From Singulisphaera sp. GP187 (GTDB lineage: Bacteria; Planctomycetota; Planctomycetia; Isosphaerales; Isosphaeraceae): a stretch of DNA of 64,000 bases. Every line of letters begins with the position of its first letter. Within the stretch, counting starts at the first letter, position 1. The DNA lies in NCBI RefSeq assembly GCF_900129635.1, contig NZ_FSRB01000001.1, positions 2,085,501 to 2,149,500 on the forward strand, read 5' to 3'. The notes beneath the pieces were generated by a model. That model searched no databases. It was not told the DNA's origin and worked only from the letters and a program-made list of their open reading frames with translations. A program made the translations under genes and the position numbers. This document shows, one piece after another, positions 55,045-64,000 of the stretch.

Positions 55045-55896
55045 ATGCGAATGCTTTCCCTATTTAGTCGAATCCGCGGCAAACGGCATGAAAACCGCTC
55101 CAATCAGGTCCGGATCGCGGTGATCAGCACGCCGAGGTGCGGGAACACCTGGCTGCGGCTCATGCTCAATAATGCCTACCAATTCGATAGACATGACAAT
55201 GGGGAATTGCACCTTTACAGCCCGTTCGAGACGCCGTGGTCGGCACTTCCCGAGCGCTGCGTGATGATGACGCACTGGCATCGTGTTGAGCCGCTGATCT
55301 CGCTGCTCAAGGAGCATGAGTTCGTCGTCGTGACACTGGCGCGTCATCCGCTCGATGTCTTGCTCTCCATCCTTCAGTATGCGCCCTGTGAAGGATCGTT
55401 GCGTTGGCTCGAGGGAATGGCCGGGGATGAATGGCCGATCTTTCATGTCAGCCCCCAGAGCGAAGCGTTTCTGGAATATGCAACCAGCCCCCGCGCCCAG
55501 GCGTTACTGGCCGTGAGCGCTCAGTGGTGGACGGCTCCTGGGTGTCATCAGATCCGTTACGAAACGCTCGTTGACAACCCATTGCAGACGCTCACCCAAC
55601 TGGCGAAGAAGCTCGGAGTCGCTCCCAGCGTTCCGTTCGAGGAGTCGGTCGAGGCCAATAAGCTCGACCGGCTGCAATCGACCGAGCGGCAACGGGTGGA
55701 TGCCCCGGCCCGGCATTTCTGGCAGGGGAAGCCGGGACTCTGGAGAAGCCTGCTCTCCGCCGATGCCGCGCGGCGGATCGCCGAAGTCCACCACGAGGTC
55801 TTCGTGAAACTCGGCTATTCGTGCAAGCCCGACCCGGGGATGGATGACTCCACGGCGACCCGCAACTGGTTGTCTCTCCGTGAGCCGAATCGTTGA
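55045..55896 (+). CDS. Sulfotransferase-domain protein
   Basis: A 283-residue protein. Start MRMLSLFSRIRGKRHENRS is chosen over an earlier frame without protein character. The PAPS-binding 5'-phosphosulfate loop is STPRCGNTWLRLMLNNAY near residue 25, and the 3'-phosphate motif is VVTLARHPLDVLLSILQY near 97. HQIRYETLVDNPLQTLTQLA is the usual C-terminal block. It would move sulfate from PAPS to a hydroxyl on a glycan, lipid or small molecule. The PAP-phosphatase-like gene at 49.6 kb would clear the by-product. Confidence 0.85.
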   Translation: MRMLSLFSRIRGKRHENRSNQVRIAVISTPRCGNTWLRLMLNNAYQFDRHDNGELHLYSPFETPWSALPERCVMMTHWHRVEPLISLLKEHEFVVVTLARHPLDVLLSILQYAPCEGSLRWLEGMAGDEWPIFHVSPQSEAFLEYATSPRAQALLAVSAQWWTAPGCHQIRYETLVDNPLQTLTQLAKKLGVAPSVPFEESVEANKLDRLQSTERQRVDAPARHFWQGKPGLWRSLLSADAARRIAEVHHEVFVKLGYSCKPDPGMDDSTATRNWLSLREPNR

Positions 55897-55963
55897 GCTG
55901 CTCGTCCCGTCCGGGCAATTCCATGGCAAAACCGAGGGGCACACTGCGGCCAGCGGCCAACAC

Positions 55964-56704
55964 TCACCGTTCCTTCGCGGCTTTGCCGGTCATCGGGACG
56001 AACTGAACCGTGTCGATGACTTCCGTCACGTTGCCCTGTTCAGTCTTGGTGAGCACAACGAGATTCTGGACCCCCCGCCCGATCGGGGCGACAAGCCGCC
56101 CACCGACTCGGAGCTGGTCGACGAGCGGCTTTGGAACCCGGCCCGGCGCCGCGGTCAACACCACAGCGTCGAACGGCGCGCGCTCGGGCCAACCGTCGTA
56201 ACCGTCCCCGATCCGGACGTGGACATTCCGGTACCCTAATTGCTTTAAAAGGAGATCGGCGCGGCGGCCCAACTCCGGCACCAACTCGATGCTCTCCACC
56301 TCGCCCACGCAGCCCGCCAGCACCGCCGCCTGGTATCCCGAGCCGGTCCCGACTTCCAGGACCTTCATTCCGCGAGTCGGGTGGATCGACGAGGTCATCA
56401 GCGCCACCACGAACGGTTGCGAGATGGTCTGGTCGTGGCCAATCGGCAGGGGACGGTCGTCGTAGGCCCAGGCCCGGAACGCTTCGGGCACGAACCGGTG
56501 ACGCGGAACGCTGCGCATGGCGGCGAGCACCGCCGGGTCACTGATCCCCCGGGCCTCGATCTGCGTGGCAACCATCCGCAGTCGGCGGGTTCGTTCCACG
56601 GCATCGTCCCCGTCTGCTCCCAGGGCGAAGATTCCGAGGGAGACCACGAGAACCGCAACGGCGGCCATAAGAGCGCGAATCAAACCCCCGGTGGGCGTTC
56701 TCAT
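55964..56704 (-). CDS. pcm: Protein-L-isoaspartate O-methyltransferase with an N-terminal export helix
   Basis: A 246-residue protein starting MRTPTGGLIRALMAAVAVLV, an export signal or anchor. The usual Pcm body follows: MVATQIEARGISDPAVLAAM, VPRHRFVPEAFRAWAYDDRP, LPIGHDQTISQPFVVALMTS, LEVGTGSGYQAAVLAGCVG (SAM loop, near residue 116) and VVLTAAPGRVPKPLVDQL. It repairs isoaspartyl residues in aged proteins. The added N-terminal helix suggests that this copy works outside the cytoplasm, where SAM supply would be a puzzle. Confidence 0.88.
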   Translation of the reverse strand: MRTPTGGLIRALMAAVAVLVVSLGIFALGADGDDAVERTRRLRMVATQIEARGISDPAVLAAMRSVPRHRFVPEAFRAWAYDDRPLPIGHDQTISQPFVVALMTSSIHPTRGMKVLEVGTGSGYQAAVLAGCVGEVESIELVPELGRRADLLLKQLGYRNVHVRIGDGYDGWPERAPFDAVVLTAAPGRVPKPLVDQLRVGGRLVAPIGRGVQNLVVLTKTEQGNVTEVIDTVQFVPMTGKAAKER

Positions 56705-57175
56705 CACTGCGGTCCCGTCACCTCGGACCGATCAACCGTCGACGATTCGGTGATCAGAATTCCTGGTTCAGGCGGCGAGTCGGTCGTCTCAAGCGGATCG
56801 ACCACCCCTGCTCTCTTCCTTCATGATGTTCGCGAGCGAAGTGAGAGTCAATCAACCCATTCGGGTTGGACGGACCTGCCTTGCGGGCGCCCTCAATCCG
56901 GAAACGGCGAACCGCCGGCGTTGGGCGGTATCACCACTTCATTGGGAAACCGCGCCAAGGCATTGGTCCGAGGATCCAATGCACCGACTGTCCACCAGCG
57001 AAGGTAGGGGATTTTCCCATGCGAACGTCTTGCGAGAACTCTCAAGTCCTGAGCGAGTCCCCCCTTCGCAGGCGTGTCGGGTCGACCGGGTGTGCGAGTC
57101 GCGCTTGTCGCCGGATCGTTCGTTCCCTAGCATTGTGTCGAGTTGTCGCGACGTGGGACAGGGAGATGAGAGCGT
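56705..57175. other. Divergent spacer between pcm and the MFS gene
   Basis: No supported gene. Open frames here have arginine/serine-rich products and no ribosome sites. GGGAG at about 57161-57165 serves the MFS start. Confidence 0.4.
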
Positions 57176-58507
57176 ATGACCGGGTTTGTCGACGAGTCTT
57201 TCGAAGTGTCGGATCAGGGGATTGAGCCCGGGCGACAACGGGTCATCCTACTCATTTTGGCCGTGGTTCAGTTCACGAACATCGTCGATTTTATGATCGT
57301 GATGCCGCTTGGCCCGCAGTTGATGCGGACCCTCAAAATCGGCCCCGGGCAATTCGGGCTCATTGTCTCGTCGTACACCCTGAGCGCCGGTGTCGCAGGG
57401 TTAATGGCCGCCTCATTGATCGATCGTTTCGACCGCAAGTTAAGTTTCCTGACCCTCTATCTCGGCTTCTTGGCCGGGACCTTGTTTTGCGGTCTTGCAG
57501 AGGGTTATCGCACCTTGCTGGCGGCCCGCGTCGTGACCGGGGCGTTCGGGGGAATCCTGGGCGGCCTGGCCATGGCGATCATCGGCGACGTTTTCCCCGA
57601 GCATCGGCGCGGGTCGGCGACGGGCGCACTGATGTCCGCCTTTGCCCTGGCGTCCGTGGCCGGTGTGCCGTTTGGGCTCTCATTGGGAACGGCGTATGGT
57701 TGGCACGTCCCTTTCTTGTTGCTTGCGGGTGTCGGATCGGCCATCCTGGTTGTCGCGGTCAAGGCGATGCCTTCCCTACGAGGCCACCTTGAGCCTGGGA
57801 AGGTGGTGGGACATCCCCTGCAAGAGATGGTGGCGACTCTCACGCATCCCAACCATCTTCGCGCGTTTGCCTTGATTGTGACCTTGATGTTCGGCAGTTT
57901 CGCGGTGATCCCCTATATCAGTCCCTACCTCGTGGCGAACGTGGGTGTGACTGAGAAGCAACTCCCGTGGGTCTACGTCATTGGGGGAAGCTTGACCCTG
58001 ATCGCCGCTCCCGGGGTCGGCAAGCTCGCCGATCGTTACGGAAAACTGCGAGTCTATCGTTGCGCGGCTCCGATCGCCGGCCTCTTGATGATTGCGGTCA
58101 CCTGCTTGCCGCGCGTTTCCTTCTGGTTCGCGATCACGGTCGTCTCACTCCTGATGGTGGGAAACGCAAGCCGGATGGTCGCGGCGATGGCGATGGTCAT
58201 GGCGAGCGTCGAGCCCAGGCGGCGGGGAAGCTTCATGACCGCCAACTCGTCGATCCAGCACCTTTCCACGGGGCTGGGCGCCTATGTCGGCGGCGGAATC
58301 ATCCTCCGAGCCAGCGACGGATCGTTGCAACGTTTCCCCTGGGTGGGCGCCATAGCGACCGCGGCCACGATTCTGAGCCTGTTCCTCGCCGGACGGGTCC
58401 GCACCCATGGGGATTCATTGAAGACCTCCCCGACCCTGAGCCTTGGCGCGGCCGCCGAAGCGTTGGGAGACTCGAGCGAGCCTCTGGCCGCGACCGACCT
58501 GGCATAG
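57176..58507 (+). CDS. MFS transporter (DHA1-like)
   Basis: A 443-residue membrane protein with about 12 helices. The first is VILLILAVVQFTNIVDFMIV, with the aspartate typical of drug:H+ antiporters. The motif-A equivalent is LIDRFDRKLSFLTLYLGFLA between helices 2 and 3, and helix 5 has a motif-C-like stretch GVPFGLSLGTAYGWHVPF. LADRYGKLRVYR marks the second half. It probably exports small molecules by proton exchange. The inositol-phosphatase gene follows after 125 bases on the same strand. Confidence 0.88.
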   Translation: MTGFVDESFEVSDQGIEPGRQRVILLILAVVQFTNIVDFMIVMPLGPQLMRTLKIGPGQFGLIVSSYTLSAGVAGLMAASLIDRFDRKLSFLTLYLGFLAGTLFCGLAEGYRTLLAARVVTGAFGGILGGLAMAIIGDVFPEHRRGSATGALMSAFALASVAGVPFGLSLGTAYGWHVPFLLLAGVGSAILVVAVKAMPSLRGHLEPGKVVGHPLQEMVATLTHPNHLRAFALIVTLMFGSFAVIPYISPYLVANVGVTEKQLPWVYVIGGSLTLIAAPGVGKLADRYGKLRVYRCAAPIAGLLMIAVTCLPRVSFWFAITVVSLLMVGNASRMVAAMAMVMASVEPRRRGSFMTANSSIQHLSTGLGAYVGGGIILRASDGSLQRFPWVGAIATAATILSLFLAGRVRTHGDSLKTSPTLSLGAAAEALGDSSEPLAATDLA

Positions 58508-58632
58508 CCCCATTCTTTTTTGATTTCGTGTGGTGCGACCGAGACACAGACCGCCCCTCTGGATCCAAAGCCAGAGTTCGACCCGACCGGTCGAGCATTC
58601 ACGCCGTGCGTGCGAAAAGAAAGAAGCGAACG

Positions 58633-59430
58633 ATGACCACCCTCGAATTGACGGTTGCCGAGCAGGCGGCCCGAGCCGCCGGCACGATCCTCACACGCTA
58701 CTTCCGTGAGGGCGTCACCATGCGGAGTAAGGATATCTCCAACCTTGTCTCCGATGCCGATATTGAGGCCGAGCGGGCCATTGTCGACGTGATCCGCCGC
58801 TCCTTCCCCGGACACGAAGTGATGGGGGAGGAAGAACAGCAGGGAGACGCCAACGCGGAGCACCTCTGGATCGTCGACCCCCTCGACGGTACCAACAACT
58901 TCGCCCATAAGATCCCTCACTTCGCTGTCTCGATCGCCTATTACCGCGGGGGCCAACCCGAGGCCGGTGTCGTCTTCAACCCGCTTCAGGACGAGTGGAT
59001 CACCGCCGTGCGCGGGCAAGGCGCGTTTCGAAATGGGGAGCGGATCCAGGTCGCCGATCATCGCCGGCTCGACGAGGCCCTGGTGGGCGTCGGCTTCTAC
59101 TACGATCGCGACGTGATGATGGAAGCCACACTGGCGGCCATCTCCGACCTCAAACGGAGCCAGATCCACGGCATCCGCCGCTTTGGCACGGCGTCCCTCG
59201 ACCTCTGCATGGTCGCTCGCGGCCTCTTCGGCGCTTATTTTGAATACACGCTCTCCCCCTGGGACTTCGCCGCGGGGCGGCTGATCGTCGAAGAAGCAGG
59301 GGGACGCGTCACGACCTGCCGAGGCGAGATCCCCCCCTTGGCCCCCACCGGCATCCTCGCGACCAATGGCGCACTTCACGAAGCCATGCTCACGATCGTC
59401 CAGGCCCGTCACCCCGGCGAATCCCCCTGA
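58633..59430 (+). CDS. Inositol-monophosphatase-family phosphatase
   Basis: A 265-residue protein, the normal length for SuhB/IMPase. Start MTTLELTVAEQAARAAGTIL. Motifs: NLVSDADIEAERAIVDVIRR, VMGEEEQQG (metal glutamates), IVDPLDGTNNFAHKIPHFAV near residue 80, and SPWDFAAGRLIVEEAGGRV near 208. It hydrolyses a sugar or inositol phosphate with magnesium; histidinol-phosphate and fructose-bisphosphate versions also exist, so the substrate is open. Confidence 0.88.
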   Translation: MTTLELTVAEQAARAAGTILTRYFREGVTMRSKDISNLVSDADIEAERAIVDVIRRSFPGHEVMGEEEQQGDANAEHLWIVDPLDGTNNFAHKIPHFAVSIAYYRGGQPEAGVVFNPLQDEWITAVRGQGAFRNGERIQVADHRRLDEALVGVGFYYDRDVMMEATLAAISDLKRSQIHGIRRFGTASLDLCMVARGLFGAYFEYTLSPWDFAAGRLIVEEAGGRVTTCRGEIPPLAPTGILATNGALHEAMLTIVQARHPGESP

Positions 59431-59520
59431 TGGAGTCGGACAGAACCAAAACAAGGCCGGGCTACCCTCCCCTGCGACACCAAGGGACGTGACTCCCGAC
59501 CATTGTTCCCGACCCGACGA

Positions 59521-61068
59521 TCAGGGGCGTGCCGGCGCGTTGACCGAATACACGGAAACGGCTCCTTGTGGTCCCCAGTCCAGGCGAACGCGTTCACGCT
59601 TGCTAATGACAAATTGGCTGAGAGGATCCACAACTGCGTTGGTGAAGGGATGCTCGTCAATCAGCAAGTAGGTAACTCGATATTGATCGATCCGCCGCTC
59701 GATCGACTCCGGGTTCTGTGAGCCGGGCTCCAACGCTTTTCGTCCGGTCTGCCAGAAGAGGTCCGCCGGATGGTGCGTCATGATCGGCCCCGGGTTCGTG
59801 GCGTTGTGGGCGATCCAGGCGCAGGCGGCGTCGAAGTCGCGGTGGGTGTTTCTCTGAGCCAGGGCTCGACCGGTCGCGATGGAATAGAGCGGGTACGGCA
59901 GAGACAGAATCAGAATGAGCCACGCCGCCCGACTTCGGGGATGTCGGATCCGCAACCGGCGGAACAGGCCAGAAAATCCCTCGACCGCACCGACCAGGAG
60001 AAAGGGGACGAGCGGCACGAGGAAGCGACCTGCCTCGGTGAACGGCCAGACGACCAGCAAGAGCAACGTACCCGACGGCACCAGACCTGCCAGTCGTCGC
60101 CGCGGGGAGTGCAGTGTCCGCCACCAGCCCCAGGTGACGATCGCCGCGAAGCCGACTCCGCCGCTCGTGGCCAGGATCGAGACGAGGGGGCGATTCGCAT
60201 AGACCGTCGCGATTTCCACAAACGGCCCAAGGAGCTGGTCGGGAATTCGTCGCGCATAAAAGAGGCATTGGTGCCCCACCAAGGTGAGCAACCCGTCGAA
60301 CTCGAACAAGTTGGCCTGCGAGCCGCGACCGATGCGATGAAGCCAGGCCAGCCAGGGAACCATGGCCGCCGCGGTCGTGACCAGTGTAACCACCGCCAGG
60401 GCCACGCGACGCCGCAACAGCAGGTCGAGCACGACGGCCGCGGCAAGGCAGACGCCGACGTGACGGGTCAGGATGCTCGCCGCCAATACGAAGCCGAGAA
60501 CGACCCCGCATTGACGCCGGTTCGGTCGTCGCCCGCTTGCCAGCAACAAGGCCAGCGCACTCAGCAAACCGTAGAGAGGCTCCGACTGGATGCTGCCGCC
60601 CATTCGTCCCCAGGTCCAATTGATCGCGAGCGCTGACCCGAGCAGGAACGCGGTTCCGGAAGGATAGATCCGCCGGAACCAGCACCAGCACGCGATCGTT
60701 GCGGCCACCGTGAAAGCGACGGAGAGCGCATGGGCCGCGGGGAACGAGGGCCCGCTCGTCCGAAAGAGGACGGACAACACGAGCGGATAGACCGGGGGAA
60801 AGTGGGTGTGAGCCGGGGTGTCGGGATGACAACCGTCCCGATACCCCTGTCCCGAGGACAGCGACCAGCCAAGGATTGCGTACCCAGCCCCGTCGTATCG
60901 GGGGGGCGAGCGGAACCCGGTGTTCGGGACAATCGAGATCAGTACCAACGCCACAAGGAACAAACCCGCCAGGCCGACACCCGAGTTGCGCCGTACTATC
61001 ATGAGGACATGCTCGTCAATCGCGTCAACTTGTCTTGGAATCGCATACGACGAATCTCTTCCTGACAT
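59521..61068 (-). CDS. Membrane glycosyltransferase, family 39 (ArnT/PMT-like)
   Basis: A 515-residue polytopic protein starting MSGRDSSYAIPRQVDAIDEH; a methionine 22 codons later (MIVRRNSG) is an alternative start. After the first helix comes PPRYDGAGYAILGWSLSSGQ, where the aspartate is the catalytic base of GT-C enzymes. HFPPVYPLVLSVLF and about ten further helices follow, then a small soluble C-terminal domain (YLLIDEHPFTNAVVDPLSQF). It would move a sugar from a lipid carrier to a protein or lipid on the outer face of the membrane. Confidence 0.82.
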   Translation of the reverse strand: MSGRDSSYAIPRQVDAIDEHVLMIVRRNSGVGLAGLFLVALVLISIVPNTGFRSPPRYDGAGYAILGWSLSSGQGYRDGCHPDTPAHTHFPPVYPLVLSVLFRTSGPSFPAAHALSVAFTVAATIACWCWFRRIYPSGTAFLLGSALAINWTWGRMGGSIQSEPLYGLLSALALLLASGRRPNRRQCGVVLGFVLAASILTRHVGVCLAAAVVLDLLLRRRVALAVVTLVTTAAAMVPWLAWLHRIGRGSQANLFEFDGLLTLVGHQCLFYARRIPDQLLGPFVEIATVYANRPLVSILATSGGVGFAAIVTWGWWRTLHSPRRRLAGLVPSGTLLLLVVWPFTEAGRFLVPLVPFLLVGAVEGFSGLFRRLRIRHPRSRAAWLILILSLPYPLYSIATGRALAQRNTHRDFDAACAWIAHNATNPGPIMTHHPADLFWQTGRKALEPGSQNPESIERRIDQYRVTYLLIDEHPFTNAVVDPLSQFVISKRERVRLDWGPQGAVSVYSVNAPARP

Positions 61069-61355
61069 CGAAAACAATCGGACAGCACCGGCTCTCGACC
61101 GATGCGAACCCTCGATCCCATCGGGGCAACCGGGGTTCCGTGCCATTTTCATCAGGATCTGGGCGTGATACCAGAGCGTGGCGCAAGGGTTCGGGCGAAC
61201 GCCTCGGGTAGCGAGATTCAAGGTTCTGGTGAAGTCAGTGATTCCAGGTAAGGGATGACGTTCCGGAGACCTGGATTGACGGAGACGCATTGCGGAGTCT
61301 ATGGTCGGGCGAAACTGGTGAGTACGCACCTGGAAACCAACGACTCGACCTCACG

Positions 61356-62600
61356 ATGACCAACAATTCCGAACGATCCCGTGGCATGGCGTCGCTTCAG
61401 GAGATCCGCGCCCGGTTCCCGGCCATGGAGCGTCGGGTCGAGGGCCAATCCGTGGCCTACTTCGACGGTCCGGGCGGAACGCAAGTTCCCCAAACCGTGG
61501 TGGAGGCGGTGGCTGACTACCTGATCCACCACAATGCCAATGCTCATTGGGCATTTCCGACGAGCGAGGAGACGGACCTGGTCATTGCCCAGGCGCGGGC
61601 GGCCTTGGCCGACTTCCTGAATGCGACGCCCTCCGAGATCGCCTTCGGCGCCAACATGACGACGCTCACGTTCCACCTGGCTCGAGCCCTCGGACGCGGC
61701 CTCGGACCCGGTGATGAGGTCGTGGTGACCGAACTCGACCACCATGCCAACGTGGCCCCTTGGCAAGCCCTGGTCGTGGAGCGCGGAGTGACCCTTCGGA
61801 CGGTCGCCGTCCGACCTGAGTCCGGGGAGCTCGACTGGGCGGATTTGACGTCCAAGCTCAACCGACGCACCAAGGTTCTGGCGATCGGCGCCGCCTCGAA
61901 CGCACTCGGTACGATCAACGACGTCGCGGCCGCCACCAGGCTCGCGCATGATGTGGGGGCCACCGTCTTCGTCGACGCGGTCCACTATGCGCCTCACCGG
62001 CTCGTCGACGTGCGTGCCTGGGATTGCGACTACCTCGCCTGCTCGGCATACAAGTTCTATGGGCCGCACGTGGGGGTGCTATTTGGCAAGCACGAGCTTC
62101 TCCAGTCGCTCGATCTTCCCAAGCTTGAACCAGCCCCCAACTCCTCACCTGAGCGGCTCGAAACCGGCACACAGAATCATGAGGGGATCGCCGGTGCGGC
62201 CGCGGCGGTCGACTTTCTGGCTTCTCTGGCCGACGGACCAACCCGGCGTGCCCGGCTCCAGACCGTTTTTGATGCCTTGCATGAAGCGGGGTCGGACCTG
62301 ATCGGCGAGCTCTGGCGCGACTTGTCCGCCATCCCTGGGATCCGGCTCTTCGGTCCCGGGCCGGCGGTCGCGCGAACCCCGACGATTTCGTTCGCCGTTC
62401 CGGGTGTTCCGGCTCGCGAAGTTTGCCGGCAACTTGCGGGCAAAGGCCTGTTCGCGTCACACGGAAACTTTTATGCGCAAACCGTTGTCGAGCGGCTTGG
62501 CCAGTCGCGCGACGGACTCGTGCGGATTGGATGCGCTTGCTACACGGAACCGCGGGAGATCCAGCGGCTTATCGTCGCGGTTCGCGAGCTTTGCGGTTAA
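61356..62600 (+). CDS. Cysteine-desulfurase-like PLP enzyme (TIGR01976 type)
   Basis: A 414-residue aminotransferase class V protein. Start MTNNSERSRGMASLQEIRAR; the MASLQE methionine is an alternative. YFDGPGGTQVPQTVVEAV opens the fold, ELDHHANVAPWQALV near residue 128 carries the histidine that stacks on PLP, FVDAVHYAPHRLVDVR holds the PLP aspartate, and CSAYKFYGPHVGVLFGK near 231 holds the Schiff-base lysine. The late catalytic loop with the cysteine is not evident, so it may be a lyase or desulfurase-like enzyme rather than the main IscS/SufS. Confidence 0.85.
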   Translation: MTNNSERSRGMASLQEIRARFPAMERRVEGQSVAYFDGPGGTQVPQTVVEAVADYLIHHNANAHWAFPTSEETDLVIAQARAALADFLNATPSEIAFGANMTTLTFHLARALGRGLGPGDEVVVTELDHHANVAPWQALVVERGVTLRTVAVRPESGELDWADLTSKLNRRTKVLAIGAASNALGTINDVAAATRLAHDVGATVFVDAVHYAPHRLVDVRAWDCDYLACSAYKFYGPHVGVLFGKHELLQSLDLPKLEPAPNSSPERLETGTQNHEGIAGAAAAVDFLASLADGPTRRARLQTVFDALHEAGSDLIGELWRDLSAIPGIRLFGPGPAVARTPTISFAVPGVPAREVCRQLAGKGLFASHGNFYAQTVVERLGQSRDGLVRIGCACYTEPREIQRLIVAVRELCG

Positions 62601-62812
62601 TTCTCGGTGGCGGGTCCGAACGAAATCGTCGGCACGACGGCGAGAAAAATCCAGGATAATCTCCGGGAAACCGTAAAATCGAGGTTTACAGGGGTGGTGA
62701 TGTTGAGTATCTTCCGGCCCGCTCGACCGCATCTTTGAGGACCACGACGGTACCACTGAGAAGCTGACGTTACTACTTTAGGATCGCGCCATTCAACTTC
62801 AGGAGGATGACA

Positions 62813-63442
62813 ATGCGGATGGTACGCAGATGGAGCGGTGTTTCGAAGCTTGTGCTTGCCTTGAGCGTTGCGTTTTTGGCGGGTGGAAACGTTTCAGCGA
62901 GTACCCTGGTCACCTACAGCACCAGCGGAACCGTTGAGTCAAGTGGTGTGACGGGTTCGGGCGTCATTTCGTTCAAAAGCCTCACGAACGCGTCGTTCGA
63001 CTCGCCGTCCTTCTTCAGCCTTGGCGACTTCCAGGTCGCGGCACTCCCGGCGGGGGAGTCGACCGTCTACAAGAATACGCCGTTCAGCATCACGCTGATC
63101 GCCAACGAGGTGGATGGTGGCGTGCCTGTTCCCAATGGCACCCCGATCGTCATCAGTGGCGTGCTCGACGGTACCGTCACCGGCGGGAAACAGTCGACGG
63201 TTCGGGCTCTGTTTAATCCGATCGGCGAGGTCCCCTTCATGACCGGCGCCTTTGCGAATGTGCTCACCCTTCCCGTCACGGATATCTACCTCGTCCCCTC
63301 GACGACGAATGAAGGTGTGACGACGGCCGAGGCCCACCTTCGCACCAGCCCCGTGCCGGAACCCACGACGATCGCCCTGTTCCTGACGACCCTCGCGGGC
63401 CTGGGACTCCGTCACCGCTTCCGGACCACTTCCCCGGTCTGA
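62813..63442 (+). CDS. PEP-CTERM sorting-domain protein, exported
   Basis: A 209-residue protein; AGGAGG lies six bases before the ATG at 62813, which decides against the ATG at 62807. A signal peptide (LVLALSVAFLAGGNVSA) is followed by a beta-rich domain of about 150 residues (TYSTSGTVESSGVTGSGVI). The C-terminal signal is VPEPTTIALFLTTLAGLGL, then RHRFR. It is a surface or matrix protein sorted by exosortase. Confidence 0.85.
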   Translation: MRMVRRWSGVSKLVLALSVAFLAGGNVSASTLVTYSTSGTVESSGVTGSGVISFKSLTNASFDSPSFFSLGDFQVAALPAGESTVYKNTPFSITLIANEVDGGVPVPNGTPIVISGVLDGTVTGGKQSTVRALFNPIGEVPFMTGAFANVLTLPVTDIYLVPSTTNEGVTTAEAHLRTSPVPEPTTIALFLTTLAGLGLRHRFRTTSPV

Positions 63443-63906
63443 TTGACTCGACTGAGGCCTTGATATCCACTGAGATTCGTCATCTACCCGACCTAGAGTC
63501 GCTTCCCCCCCAAGCGTCTCTCTGGCCGGGTAGTCGCTGATCCGGTCCGCGGATGCTCGTGGATCGGCAGTGTTTGTTTCGAGGCTGCAAAATCTGTACA
63601 TTTGCCTTCTTCAGCCTCAAAAGCGACTCTTGCGGGACAGGGAAGCACGCTCGATTCGGCCACGACTCGGGATTCGCCCGCGACTGGGACTGACGACACC
63701 ACGCCTCACTTCACCGAAGTACTTCGGTGCGGACGGGACAAACGAGACTGGATCGCAAAGCAAAGTCGATCGAGATCTGGAGCTGGTTCGAGATGACAGG
63801 AAAAGTGAAAAAGAACCCTCCGGTGCGCATCCGGAGGGGGGTCGCTAGCGAGCGTTGTCTCGATTGCGTTCGGTCAAGCGCCCGACCGAGGCGTCATTGA
63901 GGCGCG
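63443..63906. other. Spacer with a minus-strand terminator
   Basis: CCCTCCGG (63816-63823) and CCGGAGGG (63831-63838) form a stem that, on the minus strand, is followed by TTCTTTTTC. It fits as the terminator of the gene entering from the right edge. No gene is seen in the rest. Confidence 0.55.
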
Positions 63907-64000
63907 TCAAAAGATGTATCGAAGACGAAGATCTGACTCGGGATCCCGAGTGATCGGCCGCATGCGATCGACCTGAATCGGCCCACTCTCGTGACCGCTC
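63907..64000 (-). CDS. C-terminal end of a protein running off the window, possibly outer-membrane
   Basis: The minus strand is open from the window edge to a TGA at 63907-63909. It ends ITRDPESDLRLRYIF, and a terminator hairpin lies about 70 bases further on. A charged strand finishing in a terminal phenylalanine is typical of outer-membrane beta-barrels, but with 30 residues visible this is only a suggestion. Confidence 0.4.
   Translation of the reverse strand, partial: SGHESGPIQVDRMRPITRDPESDLRLRYIF

Noticed and set aside
1..64000. CRISPR arrays, tRNA and rRNA genes
   Set aside because: No regularly spaced repeats, no tRNA T-loop with matching acceptor stem, and no rRNA segments were found by eye.

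Overview
The window is GC-rich DNA from a planctomycete, most likely of the Isosphaeraceae/Singulisphaera type. The evidence is protein content rather than an RNA marker: a DUF1592-type cytochrome protein beside a DUF1552 protein, a DUF1501 protein, two PEP-CTERM proteins, a planctomycete-type ECF sigma factor directly before a Ser/Thr kinase fused to WD40 repeats, many HEAT and beta-propeller proteins, and long spacers. No rRNA, tRNA or CRISPR array was seen.

Layout. 1-12.1 kb is ordinary chromosome: the end of an MBOAT acyltransferase and its SGNH partner (with a small palindromic element inserted in frame), a GNAT protein, a secreted esterase, the lutABC lactate operon, a B12-binding radical SAM enzyme, and a DUF1501/short-chain dehydrogenase pair. 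12.8-14.3 kb holds a tiny lipoprotein and a PEP-CTERM protein.

14.8-31.6 kb is an accessory region rich in insertions and decay. It holds an IS630 fragment, an intact IS630-family element sitting in the middle of a long palindrome, an ISAzo13-type element with a -1 frameshift, and an IS4-superfamily (IS1634-like) element that cuts a HEAT-repeat gene in two. Around them lie small membrane and lipid-facing proteins, a possible ADP-ribosyltransferase-like protein, a beta-propeller gene with an in-frame stop, several frameshifted remnants, and an operon of an ATP-grasp ligase, an unrecognised 304-residue protein and the split HEAT gene, with a large TerD-like protein upstream on the same strand. 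This operon plus TerD neighbour is the best candidate for an undescribed system.

32-34.9 kb has a family 2 glycosyltransferase and a methyltransferase separated by unusually AT-rich DNA. 35.3-39.5 kb is the sigma factor/kinase signalling pair. 40-46.1 kb is a three-gene minus-strand cluster (DUF1592, DUF1552, HEAT). 46.7-64 kb is mostly housekeeping and envelope genes: ychF, a PRISE-type reductase divergent from an HxlR regulator, two inositol-phosphatase-superfamily enzymes, a secreted propeller protein, a conserved 470-residue unknown, a sulfotransferase, an exported isoaspartyl methyltransferase, an MFS transporter, a membrane glycosyltransferase, a cysteine-desulfurase-like enzyme, and a second PEP-CTERM protein.

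Starts were moved from the longest open frame where a ribosome binding site, signal peptide or ATGA overlap supported a different codon; each such choice is stated in the entry.
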